From assembly GCA_902729315.2 (NCBI GenBank), contig LR746278.1, positions 2,501 to 66,500 of the forward strand: a stretch of DNA of 64,000 nucleotides, written 5' to 3'. The position numbers were made by a program, and so were the translations under genes. How positions within the stretch are numbered: the first letter of the stretch is position 1; each line of letters opens with the position of its first letter. The notes under the pieces are model-generated. The model made no database searches, had not been told where the DNA came from, and saw nothing but the letters and a program-made list of their open reading frames with translations. Positions 10,221-20,879 of this stretch are shown piece after piece. The stretch is from Spirodela intermedia (lineage: Eukaryota; Streptophyta; Magnoliopsida; Alismatales; Araceae).

Positions 10221-12726
10221 ATGACGAACCATTCTCAAATTAAACTATTCAAAACAAGTTAGGACAAAGAGAGGGAGAGTGTATTATTATTTATCCAACA
10301 TATAGAGAGAAGGGATGAATCACTTCTCAAACTTACTACAAATAGAATCACAAAATCATAAGCACAAATTACTTGACGTAATCTCCAAATGTATAAATGA
10401 GGATGACAATGAAGCACTAAGTAGATTACCAAATAACAATGAAATTAAGAAAACAATATTCAACATGAGGAAGGATACTGCTTTGAGGCCGGATGAAATA
10501 GGTGTGAGATTTTATACCGAATGTTGAGATATAATAGGTGAAGATGTATGTCAAGCAATCAAAGAATTCATGTCATCAAACTCCTTATCACATTCATGGA
10601 AAGCTACATTCATTACTTTAATAACTTAACAATAATTACCGAAAAACTTCTCTAAATTCAGATCAATTAGTTTATACAATGTTTGTTACAAAAGAATTAC
10701 CAAAATACTATCCCAAAAACTTGAGAAAATCTTATCCAAAATTATATCGCCTAAATAAGGGGCTTTTTTGGAAGGAAGATCAATCACTAAGGACATTGCG
10801 TTAGTTCATGAAATCACCAAATCCATCAGCAACAAGATACTAGGAGGTAACATCGTATTAAAACTTGACATGGCTAAAGCATATGACATAATTGAATGGT
10901 GATTCATCATAGAAGTATTAGAAGAATTTGGATTTAGTAAAAAAATAGATAGAATGAATCAAAGTATGCATAGAGAACAATCACTTTTCTCTTATCATTA
11001 ATGGTAAATCTACACCTTTTTTACTCCAAGTAGAGGACTGAGACAAGGCGGCCCTATTCATAATAGTAGAAGAAGTAATGAGTAGAGGGTTGACAAAATT
11101 ATTTCAAGATGGAAACATCAAAAAATATACAATGATAAGAAATTGTCCACTAGTCTCACATGAATTATTCACGGATTATTCAACAATATTTACTAATAGC
11201 AAAAGAAATTCCATAAAAAAATTGATATGAAATTTCTAGCTGAATACAAAAAAATATCAGGGGAAAAGATTAATAAAAACAAATCAACATTCTTCTTATG
11301 TCAAAAAAGCCCAAAGAGAAGAGAAAAAAGAATCAAAAAACTAACTAGCTTCAACAAAGAAAATATGCCATTCACCTACCTCGAATGTCCAATCTATAAA
11401 TGAAGAACGAAACAATCTTATTTTGAATACATCCTAAAAATAAAGAGAAAAGTGGACTGATAAAAATCAAAACTATTATCACCAAGAGGGAGAATATCCT
11501 AATCAAAAGCATTTTGAGCAGCATCCCCATACATACCCTTGCTGTATATGATATCTCTACTAGCATTATTAAAAGAATAGAAAAAATGATGACAAAATTT
11601 TTATGAAGAGATATAGAAAATAGGGCGAAATATCACTAAATTTCATGAAAGTACATTTGTCAACAAATTGACGAAGGAGTATTAGAAATTAAAAGGATAA
11701 AGGACCAACTAAGATGTCTAAGAATGGAGATAGTATAAAGATGCAAAACAAAAACATCCTAATGATTCAAATTGGTTAAAATAAAATTTAAAGAATAGGC
11801 AATAGAAAAAATCTAAAATTAAAGGCCCTATAAGATGAAAAAGAATGCAAGAAACATGAATAGACATGAAAAATGTAGTAAGATGAGAAGTGGAAAAAGG
11901 AAACATTAATGTATGGAATGACAATTAGTCCAAAATGAGAATCTTAAACCAACTAAAAATGATCCACACTAATAGACCAAAAATGATAGTATCTTAATTA
12001 ATGGCAAGAAACTAGGAAGAAATCCTATACACTACATGAGTGAACATGAACCTCATAAAACAAATTGACAAAACATTCCACATTACAAACCCAAGAGAAG
12101 ATCTACGCATATGGCCATTAACTACAAGTTGAGAATTTAGTGTAAGTTCAGCCTAGGAATACTTCAAAAATAAGGGGTCAAAAAATTGATTGGGGAAATA
12201 GTATCTGAAACAAAATACTATCAACGAAAATCTCTTTCTTTATGTGGAATCTCCTTTTAAACTGCCTGCCATTAGACATGAATATTTGAAAATTAGGATT
12301 CAAATTTCCATTAAAGTGTGTATGATGTCCATAGAACCCACAAGAGGAAAACATGGATCATGTTTTCTTTAAAAGCAAATGGGCCATAAAATGTTAGATG
12401 TGGTTACTTCAAAAATGAGATCTATGGGGAGTTTGAGGTACCAATTGTAAAAACTACTTTGAACACATAATGTTTAAGAAGACAAGAACAAGAGAGAGAA
12501 CAACAAAATCAATGGTGCAAAATAAACATTTCGTGCTTATTGTGAGAACTATGGATAGGAAGGAAAAAAATACAAATGAATGATGATAAAATCCCCATAC
12601 CACTAATTATGCACAAATGTAAAATGTAGATGAAAAGCCTAGGATGAATGTAAACAAGAACCAAATAACCAACAAAGAAAAATTAATTCTACAAAGATAA
12701 GAAGTAGAGATTGAAAATGTTATATA

Positions 12727-13045
12727 TTACCCAGCAATAAAGATCATCAAATGGGTTCCCCCTCCAAAGGGTGAAATGAAACTGAACATTGATGGGGCAT
12801 CCAAAGGGAACCCTGAAACATTAGGAGGAATAATTCGAGATAACTCCATAAAGTTAATAGAAGCATTCTCAGCCCAATCTGAAATACTAACCAATATGGA
12901 AGCAAAATGCAAAGCACTAGATGATGGATTAAGATTATGTGAAAAACTGAACATATATAACATCGCAATAGAAACTGACTCAATGACACTCACAAATATG
13001 TTTAGGAAAAATAAATGTAACCAATGGAAATTACAAAGAACCTAG
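12727..13045 (+). pseudogene. LINE RNase H domain remnant
   Basis: An open segment contains KWVPPPKGEMKLNIDGASKG, then GGIIRDN, an EAKCKALDDGL-type helix and IETDS. This is the order of the RNase H domain found at the C-terminus of many plant LINE ORF2 proteins. The acidic residues D (NIDGA), E (MEAK) and D (ETDS) are present. It is part of a decayed element, not an independent gene. Confidence 0.85.
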
Positions 13046-13469
13046 AAATAAATTGAAACACAAAGACATAGAATCTTGGACTTGATTCTATGTCTTTGTG
13101 CACAAGACATATTTATCACACAGGCAACTAATCGGCTGATTGTCTAGCTAACTGAGCTTACTACAGGAAGAGGAGAAAATCTACAAATGTGTGCAAGATC
13201 TACCTTCGGAAGGGAAAAGCATATATAATTTGGAGCACTGGGGCATGCCATACATCAAGTGCACAAGACAAAGAAGGATCAAACCAAACCAAGAAGGATG
13301 AACTGAACAATAATAAGGATCATGAATGAAGGAGCACGATCTAGAAAGAACACAAAAATAAGTATGAAGACCCAATGAAGTGACAAGCAAAAAGATACAA
13401 CAAAAAGAACATACATAAGAAAATGAAAGGTACAACAAAGACTTAAATTGCTTCATCTTTACATACAAC

Positions 13470-13474
13470 ATAAG
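13470..13474. repeat. Target-site duplication, left copy (ATAAG)
   Basis: ATAAG directly precedes TGATAAG of the second solo LTR and recurs at 15190-15194. Confidence 0.8.
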
Positions 13475-15189
13475 TGATAAGTTTTCATTATCATCAGTAA
13501 ATAATTAATAAATAATATAGTTTTAGTATTAACTCATGATAAATAGATTTATATATGTGTTAAATTATGAAAAGTATATTTCAATTGATTAATGTGATTT
13601 TTTGGCTAATTCTGTGATTTTATATGATTTTTATAATTTTATTTTTGAGATAAATAAAGAAAAAGAAAATAAATAAAAACATAGAAAAAGGGTGGACCCG
13701 TCAGCCAACTAGGCCCGCAAGTGAGTTGGAAGTGCAATCAGGGCGAAGCTGCGAGCAGGGGGCTTGAGCAATTGTGGACCAATGGGGGCACATGTACGTC
13801 ACTCTCCTTGCACATCACTAGTAGTTAGCCAACTGTCGAGCAAGGAGTGGTCGTACACACACGAGAAAGGGACTCATTGCTTCTAAATCTGGTATTATTA
13901 TATATTTCTCTAAACCTTTAGCATACAATCGATGTGGGACTAAACCTACCTCACACTTTCTTTGAAATATCTCAAAGATTTTAATACCTAAAATACTCTT
14001 TATTTATAACAACGAGATATTATGACGATGTCACTATATAAGGATATTTAAGTATTTATTCACTCTCTCTCATGTAGGCAAGCAACAAGCATGGGTTCGA
14101 ATCCTACTAGAGTCAAAACTCGTATTTTTATCTAATTAAATCACGACTTTCTTGTAGATCGTCGATGAAGGATTAAGTCGCTAGAACCATTCAATCATCA
14201 GCGAAAATCCCATCAACGTGATTTGTGAAGTATTATTACTAAAATTATTAAATGATACATGACAAAAAGACTGTGAATCCACCTAGTAAATCATCTCTAA
14301 TTGATCGACGAGCAAGCCATCATCGGGAAGAGGACAATCTATCAAGAGATGATTCGCCACCTTCTAAGAGCGTACTAGATGTGATAAAGAGCCCTATGTT
14401 GTTGCGGGGACCTGAAGATGAAGCTTCCTAACACGTGCCCCACCTCCATCCAGCTCCTCTCTACTAGGTGACAATCGTTAGAGAGCCACAAAATCATCAT
14501 TTTTTCGCTCTGCCGGGTGATAGTCGTCGGAGAGGATTTAATAACCCATTTTATTGATCTTTAAACTTCACAAAAAGTTTTTGTCCAAGTAGAGCCTTTA
14601 GGGCCATGGACGCTACACAACATCCTCTCAAACACTCAAGATTTCAATACATCATTGACACATCACCACTTCGATGCCAGAACTCTATTTCCTACTTTTC
14701 ACTTAATTTTCGTTTCATTTAGAGATAATTTGTGTGATTAAAATTTTCTAAACTACTCTTCAATCAATTACAATACTTTCGACTTCTACGAATAATAATT
14801 TGACTAATTAAATCATTTGTAATTACTTATGTAAGAATCACCAAGTGAAACTCTATTTCTATCTGATTCACATTTGTCTGGTGCTGACATCATCTTGACG
14901 ATGCACCCTTATTTTTCTTTATTTACAAATTTTTAATATATTTTATTTTTCTTTTTTATTTTAAGATTTATAAAAAATTATATTATTTGATATTTTTTTT
15001 GAAATATTACGTGATAGTATATTACATCTCTATGATTGACTTGAGAAATTTTTATTATTTTTAAAACTTTTATTGAATTACAATTGATATATTTATTCAT
15101 AAATATTTTTAAATATCCAAATTTTAGTATTTTTAGTTTTATAAATTTTAAATTTCTGTGATTTACTGTACAACGACTAAGTCACGTCA
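13475..15189 (+). mobile_element. Solo LTR, copy 2 (1715 bp, plus orientation)
   Basis: Starts TGATAAGTTTTCATTATCA and ends ...AAGTCACGTCA, so it keeps a TG...CA structure. It is flanked by exact ATAAG duplications and is the diverged reverse complement of 7699-9436. Near 14094 it carries GGTTCGAATCC, a perfect match to a tRNA B-box, preceded by CTCATGTAGGCAAG; copy 1 has the matching site. No tRNA fold was established. The separate target duplications indicate two independent insertions. Confidence 0.82.
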
Positions 15190-15194
15190 ATAAG
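15190..15194. repeat. Target-site duplication, right copy (ATAAG)
   Basis: Exact match to 13470-13474. Confidence 0.8.
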
Positions 15195-16521
15195 TCATAG
15201 TGTTAATTTCATTCTTCAATGCTCGAATAGAAGGAAAAATCATCATGAATACATTATAAGGAGCAATAGACCATACAAAATAAAATAAAATAAAATTTAT
15301 GAAGATCATAGAATTGAACTTTGACAGCCCAAACTTGATGCCTTAATTATGAGAACAACATGATGATGATCATGGATATGGATGTGAAGTTTGAAGGGCA
15401 TAAACAAGCTCAAAATTCCACCCAATCATCCAAGAAGGCATGTATAAGTCAACGAATCAAAGTACATGAAGGAAGAAAAAAGAAAGAGGAGTGGAAGTGC
15501 CAACAGCCAATAATGTTCTCCCCTCCTCTCTTAGAAAAGGAGAAAAAAAAGGGGAAAAAATAAGAGAGAAGGTGAAAATGAGAGGGGAAAGGGACAAACA
15601 ATCAGTGAGGAAAATGCTACCCTTCTATCCAAAATACCTACCTCAAAGAAAGGATTCAAAGACAAAAGCAACCTCGAGGAAGAAAGGGTTGAAGGAAAAG
15701 CCTCAACAGACCCAAAAGTCTTCACACATTAGGAATGGTCGGAATCAATCTAATTGCAAGCAAAGAAATTAGGAACGAGCAAACAAGTGAATAGTTTATA
15801 CATGAATACTTCATAACTAATTAAAAGAACAAAAGACAAAAGAGGAAACCTAGAGAGAAATAAAGTTAGGAATCAACTAGGTGACCAGAGAAAGATTGAA
15901 AATGGATAAACAGTCCTCAATAAGAGGAACATCCTATTTTCTCCTGTATATGGTATACTGCAGTGCTTTTTCTTATTCGAAATGCAGGCCACAAGAAAGA
16001 AACAACACACAACAATCATTACAGAAACGAGAAGTTTAAAGGAAAAAGAGCACACAAAGTAATTCAAAGAAGAAAACAAGCCCCAAAACAAAAATTGACA
16101 AGGATTAGCAGCAGAGGAAAGGGCATCCCTAGCTGGAAAAAGATTACCCAAAGTCATGATTGCTAAGGTCTGAATGGTATGAAACACCTCAAAAACCTAA
16201 CTACCCAATGGCCGACTCAACGACCTCCAATCGGTTCAACAACCTCAAACTCAAGACCGTCAACCAAAGTCAAGATCCAAAAACAATAGGCCCAACAACT
16301 AGAAAGAAAGCTCAATAATATGCCACATTATGCAAGACACCCAATAGTAGAAGGACGAAATCAACGGCCATACTATCAAATAGGGAACCAAAGGGGCTAC
16401 ACAAGTTTAACTAAGGGGTCATTTAGTATCTGTAATTCTATTCCCCAAACTCAATAAATTCAAAGAATGATCCAAAATGATGTATAAATCATGGATCATC
16501 AATCAATGAACTACTTTTGAG
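15195..16521. other. Purine-rich DNA, unidentified
   Basis: Plus-strand A/G-rich sequence with overlapping Lys-rich ORFs (for example 15491-15772) that show no recognisable domain and probably reflect base composition. It may be remnant retrotransposon leader or gag-proximal DNA, but nothing diagnostic was seen. Confidence 0.5.
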
Positions 16522-16550
16522 AAAAAAAAACCCTAAACTCTAAACCCTAA
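16522..16550 (+). repeat. Poly(A) and telomere-like tract before the gypsy remnant
   Basis: Nine A residues are followed by CCCTAAACTCTAAACCCTAA, then a motif AAGGAGAAGTTT that recurs three times up to ~16670. Confidence 0.7.
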
Positions 16551-19438
16551 GGAGAAGTTTGCTCCTCTACAACTAGACTCTTTGGAGCAGTATTCAGCTA
16601 AGGAGAAGTTTTCAGCAAAGAGATAAGTTGTGTGATGGAGGACTAACAGAATCAACTAAGGAGAAGTTTGTTCCAGACCAATCTAGCCCTCCGCTAATTT
16701 TGGAGCTACTACCTTCACATATGAAGTATGCATTCTTAGGCTTAAACCGCTCATCTCTTGTAATTATTTCATCATCATTAACATGTGATTTGGAAGGGAG
16801 ATTAGCAAGATATTGAAGAAGTACGTAGCAACGATTTGATAGACTATATTGGATATACAAGGCATTAGTCTTGAGGTATGTATGCATTGTATTTTTATTG
16901 AAGATAATGCTCGACCAATGAGAGATGTGCAGCGAAGATTAAATCCAATGATGTTGGAGGTAATCAAGGTTGAGATCATAAAGTGGTTAGAAGTGGGGAT
17001 AATCTATACAATATCTGGCACCATGTAGTTAAGTCTCATTCATATTGTTCCAAAAAAATCAAGTATAATAGTTTCTAAAAATACAAAGGGAGAAGATACC
17101 TAAATAAGACTCGGTACTAGCTGATGTATTTGTATTAACTATAGAAAGCTCAATCAAGTAACAAAGAAAGATCCTTTTTCTTTACTCATTAATGATCAGA
17201 TTTTAGAATGTCTTGTAGGACAATACTATTTTATTTTTTTAGATGGTTACACAAGTTATAATTAGATTAAAATTTGTCCAGAATATCAAGAGAAGACAAC
17301 ATTCACTTGTTCATTTGGAACATATGCATATACAAAGATGCCATTTGGATTATGCAATGCATTAGCAGTATTCCAAAGATGCATGAATGCATTTTTTTCT
17401 AATTTAGTAGGATATTGTCTTGAAAATTTTATGGATGATTTTTCTATATTGAGATAAACTTTCAATGATTGTTTAATAAATTTGACTAAAGTGATGTAAA
17501 TTTGTGTTGATAATTTGCTCATTCTAAGTTGAAATAAGTCTCACTTTATGATAAGGAAGGCGTGGTGTTTGGGCATGTAGTCAGTCAGCATGGATTAAAA
17601 GTCGACAAAGTAAAAATTGAGATAATCAAGAATCTTCCTCTATCTACTTCTCTTAAACAATTGTGTGCATTCTTAGGACATAGGGTTTTCTAGAAAATTC
17701 ATCAAAGGATTTACAAATTTAGCTAAAATCCTCACTGAATTACTTTTTAAATATACTAATCTTATGATTAGCACCAAAGGAAAAGAAGCTTTCATGAATT
17801 GAAACAAGCATTGATAGAAGCCCCAATTTTACAGGGCCTTAATTGGTCTTACCTTTTTACTGTAGGAGCAGTCTTAAACCAGCGAATTGATAAGAAATTA
17901 GTCATGATTTCAAGTAAAACTCTAGCTGATGCCCAATTAAATTACATTACTATAGAAAAAGAGTTATTGGCTATTATCTTTAGATTGAAAAAAATTCGAT
18001 CATATTTGTTAGGAACTAAGGTAATTGTCTATACAAACCATTCAACTATCAAGTTTCTTTTAGTCAAGAAGGAAGCTAAATTGAGATTAATTTGATGGAT
18101 ACTTTTATTACAAGAACTTGATTTAAACATCAAAGACAAGAAGGGTAGCAAGAATTATGTCACAAACTATTTAACTAGACTTTCATGTATCTACCAATCT
18201 GCCTATTTTAGACTATTTTCCTACTTAATATTTATTAAAAGTTGATACATGTGCACTGCCATAGTATGCACATATTGTGAATTTTTTGATGACAAGTCGT
18301 GCCCACAAGTTGGTAGAGCATGAGACCTAAGTTCCTCAATGACCTTAAGGTTTATTTTTAGGAAGAACCTGAATTATTTCATTTAATAATTGATCAAATC
18401 TTGCACCAATGTGTGCTTGAAGAGGAACAATTCAGCATACTAACCGTGTTTTATTCTTCAACATGTGGAGGACACTTTGAATCTAAGAAGACTACAACAA
18501 AAAAATTATAATGTGGATTTTATTGGCCTACAATTTTTCAAGATTCTCATCAATTTTCAAGACATATGTCACATGACAAGTCTTGGTAAACATCTTGAAG
18601 AAGGATGCAATGCCCCTTAAGTCAATTTTGAAGGTAGAAATATTTGACCTTTGGGGATAGATTTTATGAATCAATTTTCTTTATCCATAAGTAATGAATA
18701 CATTTTATTAGCCATTGACTATGTTTCCAAATGAGTAGAAGCCATCTCCACTATGACCAATGATCATAAAATTGTATGCAACTTCACTGTGTATAATATT
18801 TTTTCTAGATTTAGATGTCTGCATACTATCATTAGTGATGGCAGATCTCATTTTAATAATTTTTACTTTTAGAATTTACTTTAAAAATATAGAGTGCAGC
18901 ATAGGATGATGACTCCCTATCATCCTCAAGCTAATGGATAGGTGGAATTAAACAATAAAGAACTTAAAAAGATCTTGAAGAAGATCATATGGCCTAATGG
19001 TAAAGATTATGTCAAGAAGCTTCTTAATGTGCTATGTGCTTATAGAATAGTGCTTAAAAATTCAATTGTCATGTCTCTTTTTCACCTAATTTATGACAAA
19101 GTATGTCATTTACCTATAAAAATTGAATATCAGACATATTAGGCCATCAAACAACTTAATCTTTCTTTAGATCATGCAAGAAATCAACATGTTCCTTCAG
19201 CTGCAAGAATTACAAGAGTTAAGAAATAAAGCTTACGAGAATTCTAATATCTACAAGGTCAAGCCTAAAGTATTTCACGAAAAAAAGATCAACCATAAAT
19301 TATTCTTTTAAAAGGAAAATATTTGGTTGTATAATTCTCATTTAAAATTATTTTCAGGTAAACTCAAATCTTGTTGGGATGATCCATTCGTCATTATGCA
19401 GAGTTTTAGCTCAGGAGCTGTAACCTACCACCACGCAT
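16551..19438 (+). mobile_element. Decayed Ty3/gypsy retrotransposon pol region (Athila-like)
   Basis: Domains run in Ty3/gypsy order. The protease/RT linker (LLPSHMKYAFLG-like, ~16700) comes first. RT follows with a INYRKLN-like segment (~17130), FLDGY (~17235), a TKMPFGLCNA-like segment (~17330) and the FMDDFS active-site region (~17430). RNase H-like sequence is at 17799-18095 (with YTNHS). Integrase follows with IDFMNQF (~18655), a D-containing IISDGRSHF (~18830) and TPYHPQANG (~18910). Numerous stops disrupt it. No LTR, PBS or PPT is visible. The 3' side stops abruptly at ~19430, where duplicated GATA-gene sequence begins. Confidence 0.88.
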
Positions 19439-19568
19439 GAATGACCCTCGGGGCCTCAAGGTAACCTGTCACCACACATGAATGAACTCGCTTGCCCCCT
19501 TTTTCTAGTAGATAAGATACTATGTCGGTTCCCCTCAATATCCGAGGCCTTTGTTTTCCATGTACGGG

Positions 19569-19863
19569 ATATCTGGTGCAGTCTCTGTGCAACGCATGCG
19601 GCATCCGCCACAAGAAGGAAGAGAGGCGCGCCGGCTCTTTCGCGGGCAACCCTTCATCCACATCTTCCTCCACCACATTGTCCACAGCTTCGCATCTGGA
19701 GCTACCGTCTAACCATCTTCAACAGGCAGTCGGATGTGGCTACCAGAATCCGTGGACGTGCCCTACCTTTCCTGGGGGTCAAACATTCCCGCTTCCCACC
19801 ATGCGGCGGAGTTCTCACACAGCCTCCTCTGAGCCAGTTGGGAATTCCGGGGCAGAGCGTTGA
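19569..19863 (+). pseudogene. Orphan exon 2 of a HAN-like GATA factor
   Basis: An acceptor-like TGGTGCAG is followed by codons for SLCNACGIRHKKEERRAGSF and the C-terminal tail, ending in TGA at 19861-19863. These match exon 2 of the intact gene at 28765-29046. Only the last ~17 bases of exon 1 are present, so half of the zinc finger (the CANC knuckle and LWRNGP loop) is missing and no GATA protein can be made here. The exon lies between the gypsy remnant and the duplicated glycosylase promoter region. Confidence 0.9.
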
Positions 19864-20134
19864 TCCGTCCCTGAAAGAAGGCTAAAACCGTGAAAGATGG
19901 GACGACCACTTTCTCTTCCTGCGCCGGCGGATCAAGATTAGTTCCGACAATTGTAGTCCTTCTCCCAACGCGTACGCGCTTCCTGATTGGTTTAGAGGCA
20001 GGAGGTGAAACCCAAGACGGCGCCCGTGGATGGTTCCTTCTCGCATTGCTGCTTTCCGTCTCAAAGACTAGTATTTTCTGCCCTCACTCTCCAGTTTTGT
20101 ACGCGAGAAACAAAAATGTCCATTCAAATATCTT

Positions 20135-20165
20135 CGGGGGGGGGGGTGGGGGGGGAGGGGGGGTG
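20135..20165 (+). repeat. G-rich tract, copy A
   Basis: Near-continuous G with single T and A interruptions, within the ~1.33-kb almost identical block. The identical tract occurs at 29318-29348. Confidence 0.85.
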
Positions 20166-20879
20166 TGGATGAGCGGGGATGGCCTTGCTCGTTTGTCCTT
20201 CATCAGGGATGCTCTCTTGTTGTCCAAAATCAAGCTCTTGAAGGTGACGGCGAAAAGGCCACGAAGAAAGGCGAGTACTCGAGATTGACCGATCCACGCC
20301 GAGTACAATGACAGCGAAGTGGACGGCCGAGGGTGCCATGCCAGCGCATAGTTGGGCCGAGGCTAAGCCCAAAGGGTGGCAGGCCCATTTTTCTTTTACA
20401 CGTCGGAAAAGTGCGAGAGATGCTCTAATTTATCCAAACGACGACCAAATGGGCTATGGGCTTACAGTCGAGGCCCAGATAACTGATGAGTATGGGGGTG
20501 ACCAGGCACAGAAGAGTTCCCATCGCCTGCCTACCCGTTCGGCATATCGGTGGACGTCTATACTTTAAGAGACGGAAATATTTCCCCACAGACGGAGAAC
20601 CATGCCTTCGAATTTCGGGGCTTCATCATAAAAATAAATCCTCGGTACGTGCCGGGATGTCCTCAAATGTGCCGATGACATTTTGCACGTGTGCTTCTTG
20701 CACAAGAGTAGGTGGGCTGTTTGGGAGTAGGGAGGTGTTCAGCGAGAGAGAGAAGGGGGATTCCAAGACTGCAAGAGAGCTTGTGGCATCTCCCCTGGAG
20801 GAGGGAACAGCGTCCGCATCAGCCGCGGCGGTGGCTGTCGCCGATCCCTCTCTCTCCGCCATCCTCCACAATCTAATCG

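Larger units (their letters stand above)
3666..13469 (+). mobile_element. Decayed LINE (plant L1-type non-LTR retrotransposon)
   Basis: Fragments of both LINE ORFs appear in order, with many stops. The ORF1-like part (~5540-5800) has a DUF4283-like segment with ARPRYVRAYIEIDI-type residues, then a degenerate zinc knuckle (SCMVCR..GHN). An endonuclease start (ILIWNYRGI-like) lies near 6865, with a further endonuclease segment at ~7310-7560. The RT region starts at ~9530 (YWLKEGDGNTKFFHATT) and continues at ~10330-11300. An RNase H domain is at ~12750-13045 and a short tail ends near 13465. It is interrupted by a solo LTR (7699-9436) and probably by another insert (~9650-10220). Both boundaries are approximate. 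Confidence 0.85.

Noticed and set aside
13181-13471. Minus-strand 96-aa ORF at the LINE 3' end
   Set aside because: Antisense to the LINE tail, with no recognisable domain.
7699-15189. A single foldback (inverted-repeat) transposon
   Set aside because: Each arm has its own, different 5-bp target duplication (AACTC and ATAAG), so they are two separate insertions.
19478-19885. Independent ORFs in copy A
   Set aside because: They are frames across GATA intron and exon 2; the first half of the finger is absent.
20084-20372. Pro- or Gly-rich ORFs over the G tract, also at 29267-29555
   Set aside because: Low-complexity translation of the G-rich run; identical in both duplicated copies because the DNA is identical.
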